DNA of 64,000 bases from positions 124,001 through 188,000 of the forward strand of contig NZ_NWUC01000007.1 of the NCBI RefSeq assembly GCF_002750855.1. The letters run 5' to 3'. Below the pieces are notes generated by a model. It was not told the DNA's origin, made no database searches, and saw only the letters and a program-made list of their open reading frames with translations. Each line of letters begins with the position of its first letter. Positions within the stretch are counted from its first letter, which is position 1. The translations under genes and the position numbers were made by a program. Positions 38,701-46,230 of the stretch are shown piece by piece. Origin of the DNA: Neopararhizobium haloflavum. Lineage in GTDB: Bacteria; Pseudomonadota; Alphaproteobacteria; Rhizobiales; Rhizobiaceae.

Positions 38701-41324
38701 GGGATGATATCGGTCCGGCGCGGAATGGCGCCTGCGATGAGACCGAGAGTCGGCGCGACGAACAGGCTGAGGATCATCGTCATCTGCCAGATGATCGCGG
38801 GCTGGAGGGGCAGCAGGGACCAGCCGAGAACCGAGCCGATCAGCCAGAAGATTGGTGTCAGCGATCGCCGGAGATTGTCGAACATCTTCCAGCGACCAAG
38901 CGCACTGACGCGTTCCTGCCAGCCGAGGATGAAGGGCAGCAACTGCCAGTCGCCTCTCGCCCAGCGATGCTGGCGCGACGACTCGACCTGATAGCGGACG
39001 GGAAAATCTTCGACCAGCTCGACGTCGCTGACGAGTGCGCTGCGCGCAAACGAGCCCTCGAGCAGGTCGTGGCTAAGCACCGCGTTTTCGGGAAGTCGGC
39101 CCGCCAGCGCCGCCTCGAAGGCATCGACATGATAGAGCCCCTTACCGGTGAAGGAACCTTCCTCGGCGATATCCTGATAGACGTCTGATACGGTGAAGAC
39201 GTAGGGATCGAGACCGCGATTGACGGAGAATATCCTCTGGAACGCGGAGGCTTCGTGCCCGGTCGTCAGGGACGGCGTGACCCTCGGCTGCAGGATCGCA
39301 TAGCCACTGACGACACGGCCGTCCTTGTCGAGCACCGGGCTGTTCAAGGGATGGGCGAGCTTGCCGGCCAGCTTGGTGACCGCGTCGCGCGTGAGCCGCG
39401 TATCGGAATCCAGGGTCATCACGTAGCGGATGTCGTCGGGCAGCGGGCGGTCGAGTGGAAGATAGGTCGTGTCCTGATCGCCGCGCAGCAGGAGGTTGAG
39501 CTCGTGCAGTTTGCCGCGCTTGCGCTCCCACCCCATCCAGACGCCCTCGGACGGATTGAACAGGCGCCGCCGGTGCAGCAGGAAGAACCGGGTGCGCCCA
39601 TCGAAGGCGTAGCGGTCGGCAAGCGCATTGACCTCTCGCTGCGCATAGTCGAGCAGGTCGCGGTCCGCCTCGGTTTCCTCATTCTCGCTATCGGCCCAAT
39701 CCGACAGGAGTGCGAAGGAAATCTCTCCGGCCGTGTTGGCGAGGTAGTGGACCTCCAGGTTCCGCAGGAGATCATCGACCCCGTCACGCGAACCGATGAG
39801 GCAAGGCACGACGAGAAGCGTGCGCGCCTCCTCCGGTATACCGTCCTTGAATTCGTAGCCGATCAGCCGGGTGGGTCGGACGGTCAGTGAAATTGTGGTG
39901 TTATAGAGCCCGGTCGCCGCTTCGCTGGCCGGAAACAGGAAGAAGAACAGCAGCGGCAGGCTCACTGCCGCAGAAACACCCATGGCGGATAAGAGCCAAT
40001 AGCCCACGAACAGGAAGATGGGTATGAGCAGCAGTGTGGGGACGGCGATGGAGCGCCATCCGAAACGACGGGTGATCCGCCAGATCCTGTCACGCAGCGA
40101 CGGCTTGTAGTCGATCGCCTTTTCCAGATCATGACGCAGCGGCCCGACCAGGACCCGGCCGGCATCGACACCGCTCTGGGTGCCGGAAACGCCTCCCGCC
40201 ATGGCGATCGCCGTTTCGGCGACATGGGTCTCTTCGCAACCCGCGCGACGCGCGAGCCGCTCAACAGCCTCTCGATAGACATCGCGGGACTGGAAATCGA
40301 GCTGCGCGAAGGTGGAGCGTTCGCGCAGGACCTGATCCACCCGGCTGATCGATTCGAACCAGACGGTCCAGTCGGTATCGTCGATCTTGCGCAAGGACCG
40401 GATGATCGCACCCATCGTCGCATTGCCCGACGAAAGGCGATTGTGCTCCAGGACAAGCACCTCCTCGGCATCCATGCCGCGTGCCTCAAGCTTGGCCTCG
40501 AGCCAGGCGATCGCCTCCTCGGCAATGTCGGAACCGTCACGGAGCCGATAGAGCAGTTGCGCCGCGAAAGCATTGTCGTGGGTGTAGTGCTCGTTCTCGA
40601 TGAGGATCGGGGTGCAGCTCTCGCCGCTCGCCAGCTTCTGGATCCGGTCGGCCACCATGTTGGCGAGCCGCCGCATGTTGCGGGCATTCTCGACGCGCTG
40701 CGAAATCCGGCTGAGATTCTCGATAAGGACGAAACGGAGAATTGAAGGCAGCGCCCAGATCTCACCGATCTTCAGCACCTTGCGCGTCTGAAAACCTTCC
40801 ACCATTGCCGTCAGGCTGTGCAGTGTCAGGGAACTGTGCGTATGCGCGACATAAAGCCAGGCAAGCGCCAGGGCTTGGGGCAGTTCGCCCGTCTCGCTCA
40901 TCGCGAGCGTTGGCAATTGCCGATAGAACTTCAACGGCAGGTCTCGCCGCACCTGCCGTATGTTCTGTTCGACCAGATAGTGATTGTCGAGCAGCCACTC
41001 CGCGGCTGGCGTGATCATCTCGCCGACTTCATTGGCATCGCGGGTCGAGCGATAGGCGTTGAGGATCGCCGTCTCGTTTTCCTTCTGCCGGGCGATGATG
41101 TCGAACGTCTTGAACTCCGGCAGGGCGCGAATTTTCCCTTCAGCCAGTTCGCGGCCTGCAATCTCTATCTCCTGATCAGAAAGATAGGTCGCACGAATGG
41201 AGTCGCTCTTGTTCGCCTGCGTCGACAATCGATGAACCCGGCGACCGCTGGCAACCCCTCGTGACTTTGCTTCGCTTTCAGCGGCTTGCGGATAGCGGCT
41301 CGGGGTCTTGTCTTGGAAGTTCAT
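32709..41324 (-). CDS. ndvB: Cyclic beta-1,2-glucan synthase NdvB
   Basis: This 2871-residue giant inner-membrane protein matches NdvB/ChvB in length (about 2830). It starts the glucan chain, elongates it, trims it to length and closes the ring. In order it has an N-terminal region, spans near 430-475, a GT84 transferase domain (DSDTRL near 635, QHRWARG near 788), more spans (about 820-1000), a glycoamylase-like region (WSGSMFEYLMPP near 1354), and two GH94-like modules. The last carries GGDWNDGMNRVG near 2558, the phosphorylase-type chain-length control site. ATG 41324 gives the family N-terminus; its ribosome binding site is weak. The 291 bp upstream, shared with a divergent reductase gene, show no gene. 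Confidence 0.96.
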   Translation of the reverse strand: MNFQDKTPSRYPQAAESEAKSRGVASGRRVHRLSTQANKSDSIRATYLSDQEIEIAGRELAEGKIRALPEFKTFDIIARQKENETAILNAYRSTRDANEVGEMITPAAEWLLDNHYLVEQNIRQVRRDLPLKFYRQLPTLAMSETGELPQALALAWLYVAHTHSSLTLHSLTAMVEGFQTRKVLKIGEIWALPSILRFVLIENLSRISQRVENARNMRRLANMVADRIQKLASGESCTPILIENEHYTHDNAFAAQLLYRLRDGSDIAEEAIAWLEAKLEARGMDAEEVLVLEHNRLSSGNATMGAIIRSLRKIDDTDWTVWFESISRVDQVLRERSTFAQLDFQSRDVYREAVERLARRAGCEETHVAETAIAMAGGVSGTQSGVDAGRVLVGPLRHDLEKAIDYKPSLRDRIWRITRRFGWRSIAVPTLLLIPIFLFVGYWLLSAMGVSAAVSLPLLFFFLFPASEAATGLYNTTISLTVRPTRLIGYEFKDGIPEEARTLLVVPCLIGSRDGVDDLLRNLEVHYLANTAGEISFALLSDWADSENEETEADRDLLDYAQREVNALADRYAFDGRTRFFLLHRRRLFNPSEGVWMGWERKRGKLHELNLLLRGDQDTTYLPLDRPLPDDIRYVMTLDSDTRLTRDAVTKLAGKLAHPLNSPVLDKDGRVVSGYAILQPRVTPSLTTGHEASAFQRIFSVNRGLDPYVFTVSDVYQDIAEEGSFTGKGLYHVDAFEAALAGRLPENAVLSHDLLEGSFARSALVSDVELVEDFPVRYQVESSRQHRWARGDWQLLPFILGWQERVSALGRWKMFDNLRRSLTPIFWLIGSVLGWSLLPLQPAIIWQMTMILSLFVAPTLGLIAGAIPRRTDIIPRAHLQSVIEEFASATAQVVLRIVFIAHTAWNMGDAIARSFYRLFVSHRKMLEWRTAASAHGSASVDLASFYRAMWQAPAIALVALTVPFLFFGNGGELVAIPFSLLWALSPAVAWFVSQSAETEDRLVVTEHDRLELRKVARRTWHYFESFVTAEHNHLPPDNFQETPVPIVAGRTSPTNIGIYLLSIVSARDFGWISLEEAVSRLEQTTATIGRMESHRGHLYNWYDTRTLQPLMPQYVSSVDSGNLAGHLIAVSSACREWADAPAAFLQGSIEGIDDVAAVVAETFALVADDRRTVRPLRHRLDERIQGFRRALAKLRHEPEFASIRTINLTVLAREIEKLSGDLHEEIDSVESGDLTHWARSLTRTCEAHVADAVFDPHHVEALRTRLAALRERTRDIAFSMDFRFLLRADRRLLSIGYRVTERELDESCYDLLASEARLTSLFGIAKGDLPTEHWFRLGRPIVPVGAHGALMSWSGSMFEYLMPPLVMQERQGGILNQTNNLIVRRQMEYGASLGVPWGISEAAFNARDPEMTYQYSNFGVPSLGLKRGLGENAVVAPYATVLASQYRPRDAVANLTKLRALGALGRYGYYDAVDFTPSRVPEKQTYAVVRNYMAHHHGMSIAAIANVVFSGRLRDLFHSDPVIEAAELLLQEKAPRDVPVITIKHDEKLSSKGPAELRRPELRIVRDPLHAERMTSLMSNGHYSTMLTATGSGYARWNGLSVTRWKPDPTEDRWGSFVFLRDQRSGDWWSATAEPKQAEGEETLTIFADDKAEFYKTVGDIRSELECIVGVESDAEARRLTIFNNGTEDRFIEVTSYAEVVIAADDADAAHPAFSKMFVKTEIGPKGDVIFAERKKRAPNDPDMHVAHLIVDSSNLSRDTQAETDRRAFIGRGRNLSDAAAFDADAKLSGSQGFTMDPILSLRRVVRVPAGKKSRVIFWTLAAPSRHEIEDAVLRYRHAESFNHEMMQAWTRSQVQTRHVGISSQEAADFQRLARYLIYPDLQLRSGTESFSAGLTKQSALWPLAISGDYPICALRINDEADQEIVKKALLAQEYLRARGLVADLVIVNERATSYAQDMQRSIETMCENARLRGTAEGPRQHIFAVRRDLMEPTTYDALMAASRIVLHARNGKLSTQIDRVSHEPPASAVTVPRAKSERIAEEGRPVPSPRARPVATNSGASRAIQPVPPAVAAIDGEGLRFFNGYGGFEGARSDYVVRLHGGAATPHPWINVVSNGDFGFHISAEGCGFSWSRNSRDYQLTPWSNDPVENRPGEAFFIADRETSAVFTPFAALSRDRNQVFEARHGQGFSCFKTKSADGLDMELTQVVDPDNPVKLSRLVIANDGTQTRRLRVYGYAEWVLGNNRSKSAPFVVPAFDSASGVLSAANPYSIDYADRVAFMSCSEAAVSFTSSRREFLGRNGSIYHPSAVYAGKVLSGMTEPDGDPCAAISTDLDIAPGEKREIVFLLGDVGQLAEATALAQRDGSETFKRCLERTEVEWDDFLDTLQVETPDDAMNIMVNRWLPYQSLACRIRARSAFYQASGAFGFRDQLQDTLALMLHDPALARDQILNAARRQFTEGDVQHWWLPASGAGVRTMISDDVVWLVYGVTQYLAATGDVDILDVSLPFIEGDPLGEGQHDSFFEPRVSGETAQLYEHCARALQLAVERTGPHGLPLILGGDWNDGMNRVGEDGRGESVWLGWFLLSAIDAFKPLAAQRHDGRLAGWEAHAGKLKSALEEAGWDGAYYRRGYFDDGTPLGSAANSECRIDSIAQSWSVLSGHGDPSRTTQAMDAVLDQLVDEDAQIVRLFTPPFENTDKEPGYIKGYPPGVRENGGQYTHAATWVVYALARMDRGDDAHRCFDMLNPISHARTRDAAERYRVEPYVVAADVYSGEERDGRGGWTWYTGSGGWLYRAAVEAILGIRRQGDRVMIEPCLPSAWDGYTARLVLEGRRREIVVERADEGYRVRVDGNLLEDGVLAISAGHATKSP

Positions 41325-41615
41325 CGCGGATCGCTGCTTCTGGCTAGGCTGACGGCTGATAGAAGGATGTGGAGCCGGACACCGGCAGAAATGGGGCTGA
41401 CCTACCCGCCGAGGGGACAAGTAACCCACGTTTTTCCAAACCGGTTCCACTCACCTTTCTGGGAAAGCTGAAATATGGCGTGATCTCGCTCGCCACAGGG
41501 AACGTTTTCACTTTTGCGGAGTCATTACAACGCTTGCGGCGATCCGGTGTCGGCATTCGCCCGTAGGTATCAGGAACAATGTGCGGCGACCCTTCCACAA
41601 GCTGATGAGGAAACG

Positions 41616-42326
41616 GTGAACATCAGTACCGACATCGCTCGTCATGCGGCTTCGCCCCTTGGCACACCCTTTGTTTTCGGCCAATTGGGTCAAACGCTCG
41701 ACGGTCGCATCGCCTGCCACAATGGCGCATCCAAATACATCAATGGCTCCGATGCCCTCGACCATCTCCATGGCTTGCGCGCCGAGGTCGACGCGGTCCT
41801 GGTCGGCGTCGGCACGGTGATTGCCGACAATCCTCAGCTGACCGTGCGCCGATGCAGCGGGCAGACCCCGCGTGCGATCGTGATCGATCCGCGACGCCGC
41901 ATGCCGCAGGACGCGGTCCTGATGTCGGCGGGTGACGCGCCGCCCCTGTTCATCCGGCATGAGAATGACGTGCGGTGCGATGCCGACGTCGGCGTTCCAT
42001 GCCTCGAAGCGGACGCGGACGAGGGCCTGCTTGACCCCGTCGCTATCGTTCGGGCGCTCTGCGCGCGAGGCTATGGCCGGATCCTTATCGAAGGCGGCTC
42101 CTCCACGCTGTCCCACTTCATCAATCACCGCGCGATCGACCGGCTTCACATATTGATGGCACCGATCATCCTGGGATCGGGTGTCAACGGGCTGAACCTT
42201 GCGCGCATCGACAGCCTCGATGAAGCCTTGCGGCCCAGCGTGCAGGTCTCTCTGTTCGACGACGGCGATGTGCTATACGAGTGTGCGTTTGAAAGCGCCT
42301 GGTCCAAGGATGACGCGATCCGGTGA
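41616..42326 (+). CDS. RibD C-terminal-type (dihydrofolate reductase-like) pyrimidine/pterin reductase
   Basis: This 236-residue protein is a stand-alone RibD_C domain. It has the N-terminal substrate strand TLDGRIA, the LRAEVDAVLVGVGTVIADNPQLTVR family block (in parts: VDAVLVGVGT, ADNPQLT) and the NADPH-binding GGSSTLSHFI. The deaminase half of true RibD is absent. GTG 41616 is the start, with GAGG five bases upstream; readings further upstream lack a site. In riboflavin synthesis the domain reduces a ribosylaminopyrimidine, but stand-alone copies reduce other pterin-like compounds. It stands 28 bp before cytochrome b561 and faces the glycosyltransferase operon. Confidence 0.8.
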   Translation: MNISTDIARHAASPLGTPFVFGQLGQTLDGRIACHNGASKYINGSDALDHLHGLRAEVDAVLVGVGTVIADNPQLTVRRCSGQTPRAIVIDPRRRMPQDAVLMSAGDAPPLFIRHENDVRCDADVGVPCLEADADEGLLDPVAIVRALCARGYGRILIEGGSSTLSHFINHRAIDRLHILMAPIILGSGVNGLNLARIDSLDEALRPSVQVSLFDDGDVLYECAFESAWSKDDAIR

Positions 42327-42353
42327 TCCGACGTTGATCGAGGAGGGACGGCC

Positions 42354-42917
42354 TTGCAGCGAACGACCTATAACCCTCTCGCCCGTTTCCTCCACTGGTC
42401 GATCTTCCTGCTCGTGGCAATCGGGCTGCCTATCGGCCTGATCATGGTTGAGCGGGATTTCAATCCCGTCACGAACGTTCTCTACACGGTACACTGGTCG
42501 ATCGGCCTGACGGTCCTGCTTTTGATGGTCGTCCGGATCGTCGTCAGGATCGTCGCGCCCCCGCCAAAGCCGGCCCGTGTCCTTACCGGTGCGCAGCGTA
42601 TGGTTTCGAGCATCGTCCATATCGGTCTCTACGTCATGCTGATCGTTGCGCCAGTTCTCGGCTGGCTGGGCAAGTCGGCATATGGTGCGAGCCCGGAAGG
42701 CATCAGTGTCTTCTATCTCTTTCACGTACCCGTGTTGCTTGAGAAGAACGAGGATCTCGCCGAGACACTGCTGTTCTATCACGGGGTTGCCGTGCGGATC
42801 TTCCTGGCGTTTCTCGCCCTCCACCTCGCCGGGGCATTCTATCACGGCGTCATTGCGCGCGACGGCGTCGTCGGCCGCATGGGCATCGGGCGCCGGGTTG
42901 CCGAGCCGGAAGCCTGA
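42354..42917 (+). CDS. Cytochrome b561-family membrane protein
   Basis: This 187-residue protein has four membrane spans with haem-ligand histidines H14 (RFLHWS), H47 (TVHWSI), H89 (VHIGLY) and H157 (ALHLAG). The prokaryotic cytochrome b561 family carries electrons from quinol or to periplasmic acceptors, for example superoxide. Translation starts at TTG 42354 after GGAGGG. It directly follows the RibD-like reductase and could share its electron flow, though that is a guess. Its stop touches the stop of the convergent methyltransferase gene. Confidence 0.85.
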   Translation: MQRTTYNPLARFLHWSIFLLVAIGLPIGLIMVERDFNPVTNVLYTVHWSIGLTVLLLMVVRIVVRIVAPPPKPARVLTGAQRMVSSIVHIGLYVMLIVAPVLGWLGKSAYGASPEGISVFYLFHVPVLLEKNEDLAETLLFYHGVAVRIFLAFLALHLAGAFYHGVIARDGVVGRMGIGRRVAEPEA

Positions 42918-43736
42918 TTACCCAACGAAGATGTCGAAATGGCCCACGACGGCCTGCTCGGACCTCCGCCTGTCATCGAGCCACTTTGCTGCTTCACCCT
43001 CGCCGGCGCCGCCCGCCACCGCAGCGTTGGCGATTCCCTCGGCAAGCATGGTGCGCAGTGCCACCTCATCTTGCCCCAGGTCCCAATCGCTGGGTCCGAT
43101 CGTGGCCGCCAGGCCACGCTCGCGCGCACGTTTCGCCAGATAGCCGGCCGCCTCACCCCCCAAAGCGTGGCCAAAGCCCTTGTCGCGCCGCTGATCCCGA
43201 TTGAATGCCGCAAGAATCGCCGCGTCGAGAGGATGGGCCGGGAGCCATCGCTCTTCGCCGCTGTAGTTCAGGGCAAAATAGAGACCGAAGCCGTCGGCGA
43301 CGGCATGCGCCAGCATCCGGTCAAGCCAATCGGCTGACACGAGATCAATCAGCGCCGAGCCCGTGACGACGTCCGGCTCGAATTCGCCGATGAGATCGTT
43401 GACCGCGTCCTGAGAGGCAAGATCGACAGTTGTGAAGGTGATCGCAACATCGAGATCGTTCGTCTGCTCGCGCGCCATGGACAGCAGGAGCGCATCGGCA
43501 TCACACAGAAGCCACCGCTGCGAAACCCCTGGCAGCGCCGCACTCAGAAAAGGAGCCAGAGCGCGGACCGTCGACCCCGTGCCGCAGCCCATATCGATCA
43601 ATCGAAGTTCGTCTTCCGCGCTTGATAGGTAATTCGCGAAAGCCTGCCGAACGTCGCTGTTGCGGGCTGCGTTGTCGGCGGGTTCGCGCAGCGCGAGCCA
43701 GTCGGCGGAAAAGGCATCGTTCGTCTCAGCATTCAT
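42918..43736 (-). CDS. SAM-dependent class I methyltransferase
   Basis: This 272-residue protein has a class I methyltransferase fold with the SAM-binding loop DMGCGTGST (48-56) and the acidic end of strand 2 (LLCDAD). Substrate cannot be read from sequence. Its ATG overlaps the stop of the glycosyltransferase gene (ATGA), so the pair is translated together. It is the last gene of a five-gene minus-strand operon and could methylate the glycosylated product of its neighbours. Confidence 0.8.
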   Translation of the reverse strand: MNAETNDAFSADWLALREPADNAARNSDVRQAFANYLSSAEDELRLIDMGCGTGSTVRALAPFLSAALPGVSQRWLLCDADALLLSMAREQTNDLDVAITFTTVDLASQDAVNDLIGEFEPDVVTGSALIDLVSADWLDRMLAHAVADGFGLYFALNYSGEERWLPAHPLDAAILAAFNRDQRRDKGFGHALGGEAAGYLAKRARERGLAATIGPSDWDLGQDEVALRTMLAEGIANAAVAGGAGEGEAAKWLDDRRRSEQAVVGHFDIFVG

Positions 43737-44779
43737 TGCTGCTCGTTCCCATCAATTGCATCGGCGATGCGGCGGGCGGTATCTTGCCATCGGGGCAATC
43801 TCTGGCCATGCCATGCAGCCCGGCGCGCCATTTCGGCCGCCAGGCTGTCATCACACAGAATTTTCGCGAGCGCGCCCGACAATGCACTGACGTCGCTCGG
43901 TTCAACAAGGATGCCTGCATCGGGCGGCACGACATCGGGCACCGCCCCGGCATGATAGCCGACGATCGGAAGCCCGGCGGCGAGCGCTTCGGCAAACACC
44001 ATCCCGTAGCCCTCATAGTGCGAAGGCAGCGCGAAGACAGACGCCTCTTTGAAGGCAGCGTCCAACTCGGTCGAAGTCAACGGTCCTTGAAGCTCGATAC
44101 GGCGCTCCAGCCCCGCACGAACGATTGCGTCCTTCACTGACGTGACCGTATCGGGAGCCGCGCTGACGGATCCGACAAAACGCGCGTTCCAATCGAGCTC
44201 CTTGATGCGCTCAAGTGCGGCGACCAGATCGACATGGCCCTTGCGCGGCAGGATCGATGCGACCGTGAGAATCAGCGGCGGCCGGGTGGTTCGCGGCGCT
44301 ATCGTTCGACGATCCGTTCCCGGAAGGGCGACGGTGATCCTGTCTTCGCGAACGGAAAGCAGCTGACCAATGGTTCGCGCCGTCTCATGGCTCGTCACGA
44401 TCACATGGTCTGCCAGCTTCAGCGCCGCCTTCTCCGAGGCGATCAAAGCCTGGCTTGTCCGCTCAGACAAACCGGTCTCCAATCCCAACGGGTGATGCAG
44501 GAGGACGTTCACCGGGCCCGGCGCCATCGCGATGATGTCGGTTGGCATGGCGCCATAGGCAAGACCGTCGATCAGGATGGGGCGCGCGGCGGGTTGGCGC
44601 GAAAGCAGCGCGGCCGTCTCACGCAGCGATCGTTCGCTGGGAAACGGATAATCGTCGGCCAGGCGAACCACCTCGCATGTGATCCCCATTGCCTTCCAGC
44701 ATGCGATAATCTGGCGGGCATAGCCGTAGCCGCCTGTCGGCTGCTCGATATCACCGGGAATGAAGAACGAAATCTCCAT
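43733..44779 (-). CDS. GT4-family glycosyltransferase
   Basis: This 348-residue protein is a GT-B fold glycosyltransferase of family 4. The N-terminal GGYGYARQI loop and the nucleotide-sugar motif EALAAGLPIVGYHAG (E-x7-E class) with GAVPDVV are visible. There are no membrane spans, so it should act at the cytosolic face. The start lies 5 bp after the PTPS-like gene and the end overlaps the methyltransferase start. Sugar donor and acceptor are unknown. Confidence 0.85.
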   Translation of the reverse strand: MEISFFIPGDIEQPTGGYGYARQIIACWKAMGITCEVVRLADDYPFPSERSLRETAALLSRQPAARPILIDGLAYGAMPTDIIAMAPGPVNVLLHHPLGLETGLSERTSQALIASEKAALKLADHVIVTSHETARTIGQLLSVREDRITVALPGTDRRTIAPRTTRPPLILTVASILPRKGHVDLVAALERIKELDWNARFVGSVSAAPDTVTSVKDAIVRAGLERRIELQGPLTSTELDAAFKEASVFALPSHYEGYGMVFAEALAAGLPIVGYHAGAVPDVVPPDAGILVEPSDVSALSGALAKILCDDSLAAEMARRAAWHGQRLPRWQDTARRIADAIDGNEQQ

Positions 44780-44784
44780 GAATG

Positions 44785-45192
44785 TCAGCGCACGCTGCCC
44801 CGGTATCCCGCCCTGGCGAAATGCGATTCATGAAGAAGCACATGGATTTCCTCGACGTTCCCCGACCCTTCGCCAAGCCCGCCGGTCCGCGCGCATTCCG
44901 CCAGTTCGTCGAAAATGTACCGGGCCAGGAATTCCGTAGTTGTCAGTTGACCGTCGAACGGATCGAATTCGTCGAGGTTCTGATAGTTAAGCGGCTTGAG
45001 CGTCGCTGCAAGCGCTTCCATCGCCTTGCCGATATCGACGACGACATTCTTGCCGTTCAACCGGCTTGCAACGAAGCTGACATCGACCGTGAACGTCGCT
45101 CCATGAAGGCTTTGCGCAGGCCCGAAGAACGGATCCTTGAGCGAATGGGCAATCATGATGGAATCGCGCAACTCGACGGAATAGTGAGACAT
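44785..45192 (-). CDS. Degenerate 6-pyruvoyl-tetrahydropterin synthase/QueD-fold protein
   Basis: This 135-residue protein has PTPS/QueD length and layout. Two of three zinc histidines remain (H16 in IAHS, H30 in LHG), but the third, in the usual HGH, is A32. The catalytic Cys four residues before H30 is A26, and the catalytic Asp-His pair is N69-Y70. The closing Glu that holds the pterin ring is kept (E122 in HESH), as is TTTEFLA. So it probably binds a pterin-like ring but cannot use the known chemistry. ATG 45192 has AAGGGAG upstream. It is fused in operon with the glycosyltransferase. Confidence 0.8.
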   Translation of the reverse strand: MSHYSVELRDSIMIAHSLKDPFFGPAQSLHGATFTVDVSFVASRLNGKNVVVDIGKAMEALAATLKPLNYQNLDEFDPFDGQLTTTEFLARYIFDELAECARTGGLGEGSGNVEEIHVLLHESHFARAGYRGSVR

Positions 45193-45232
45193 CCAAACTC
45201 CCTTGCTTTTCGGGCACGAAAGCCCGTTCTCG

Positions 45233-46210
45233 TTATGAATAGGACACCGCGGTCGCCAGCCCGTCCGCCTGTGGATCGAGGATTTCACCGATGCGCCGTG
45301 TCAGCTCGTCAAAGCGCACTTCGCCGGTGATCACCGCGTCATATTTGTCGCTGCGCAGCAACGCCAGCGCGGCTTCCAGGCGGCGTCGATGGGTCCAGCG
45401 CGCGCGGCGCGTGGGCGACACCATGCCGACCTGCGAGGAGCGCAGGACGAGCCGCTTGCTGTGAAACGACTGGCCGAGCGGCAAGGAGGGACATTCATTC
45501 CCATACCAGCTGGCCTCCACAACCGTGCTTTCTGTCCCCGCCAAGCCCAGCGCGGTGGTGATCCCGGCCTCGCTCGCGCTGGTATGAATGACGATATCCT
45601 GGTCGTCGCGCGCGTCTTCGGGTCTGGCAAAGCGGGCGCCGAGCGCCTCTGCAACGGCCGCACGCTGCGCATTGATGTCGATGACTGTCACGCTCGTGCC
45701 GGGAATGTCGGAAGCGATGCCTGCCACAAGCAGACCGAGCACGCCGCCGCCGACGATGCTTACGCTGTCGCCTGGACCGATCGCTCCGTCCCAGACGACG
45801 TTGAGCGCGGTTTCCATGTTGGCGGCGAGGATGGCTCTGCGCGCCGGTACGCCTTCCGGCAGTCGGATCAGCGCCGCTCGCGATGCCTCCACCCTTTCCT
45901 GATGCGGAAACAGACCGAACCATCGACCGTCCGCGTCCGCACCGACCCACGCATAGCCGTAGCCGACCGGAAACGGAAAATCGCCATGCTGGAACGGCGC
46001 GCGCATGCGGTGATACTCGCTTGGCGGGATTTTCCCCTGGTAGACAAGCCGCTCCGTGCCGCGGCTGATCCCGGTGTAAAGTGTGGAAAGATCGCGAGTG
46101 GTATCGCCCTCGCCCAGCCGGACCGGCACCTTGCGGATTTCCGCCACGCCCGGCGCGGTGTAAGTCAGGCATCGCGTCATCGACACAGCCCCGTCATTGG
46201 AAGAACCCAT
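45233..46210 (-). CDS. Medium-chain dehydrogenase/reductase, BchC-like, without catalytic zinc site
   Basis: This 325-residue protein is an MDR-superfamily oxidoreductase with the nucleotide-binding loop VGGGVLGLLVAG. Where alcohol dehydrogenases have the zinc-binding TGICGTD it has TGISRGTERLVYQG, which is close to the bacteriochlorophyllide dehydrogenase BchC type; no structural-zinc cysteine cluster is present. It probably oxidises or reduces a hydroxyethyl-type side chain, but the substrate is unknown. ATG 46210 (GAGG upstream) is used; ATG 46180 is an alternative. It is 20 bp after the sulfatase gene and 40 bp before the PTPS-like gene. Confidence 0.75.
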   Translation of the reverse strand: MGSSNDGAVSMTRCLTYTAPGVAEIRKVPVRLGEGDTTRDLSTLYTGISRGTERLVYQGKIPPSEYHRMRAPFQHGDFPFPVGYGYAWVGADADGRWFGLFPHQERVEASRAALIRLPEGVPARRAILAANMETALNVVWDGAIGPGDSVSIVGGGVLGLLVAGIASDIPGTSVTVIDINAQRAAVAEALGARFARPEDARDDQDIVIHTSASEAGITTALGLAGTESTVVEASWYGNECPSLPLGQSFHSKRLVLRSSQVGMVSPTRRARWTHRRRLEAALALLRSDKYDAVITGEVRFDELTRRIGEILDPQADGLATAVSYS

Positions 46211-46230
46211 CGGCCCTCGTCTCGCCTGCG

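Noticed and set aside
44785-45192. queD of the queuosine pathway
   Set aside because: Catalytic residues are absent and no other queuosine gene is adjacent.
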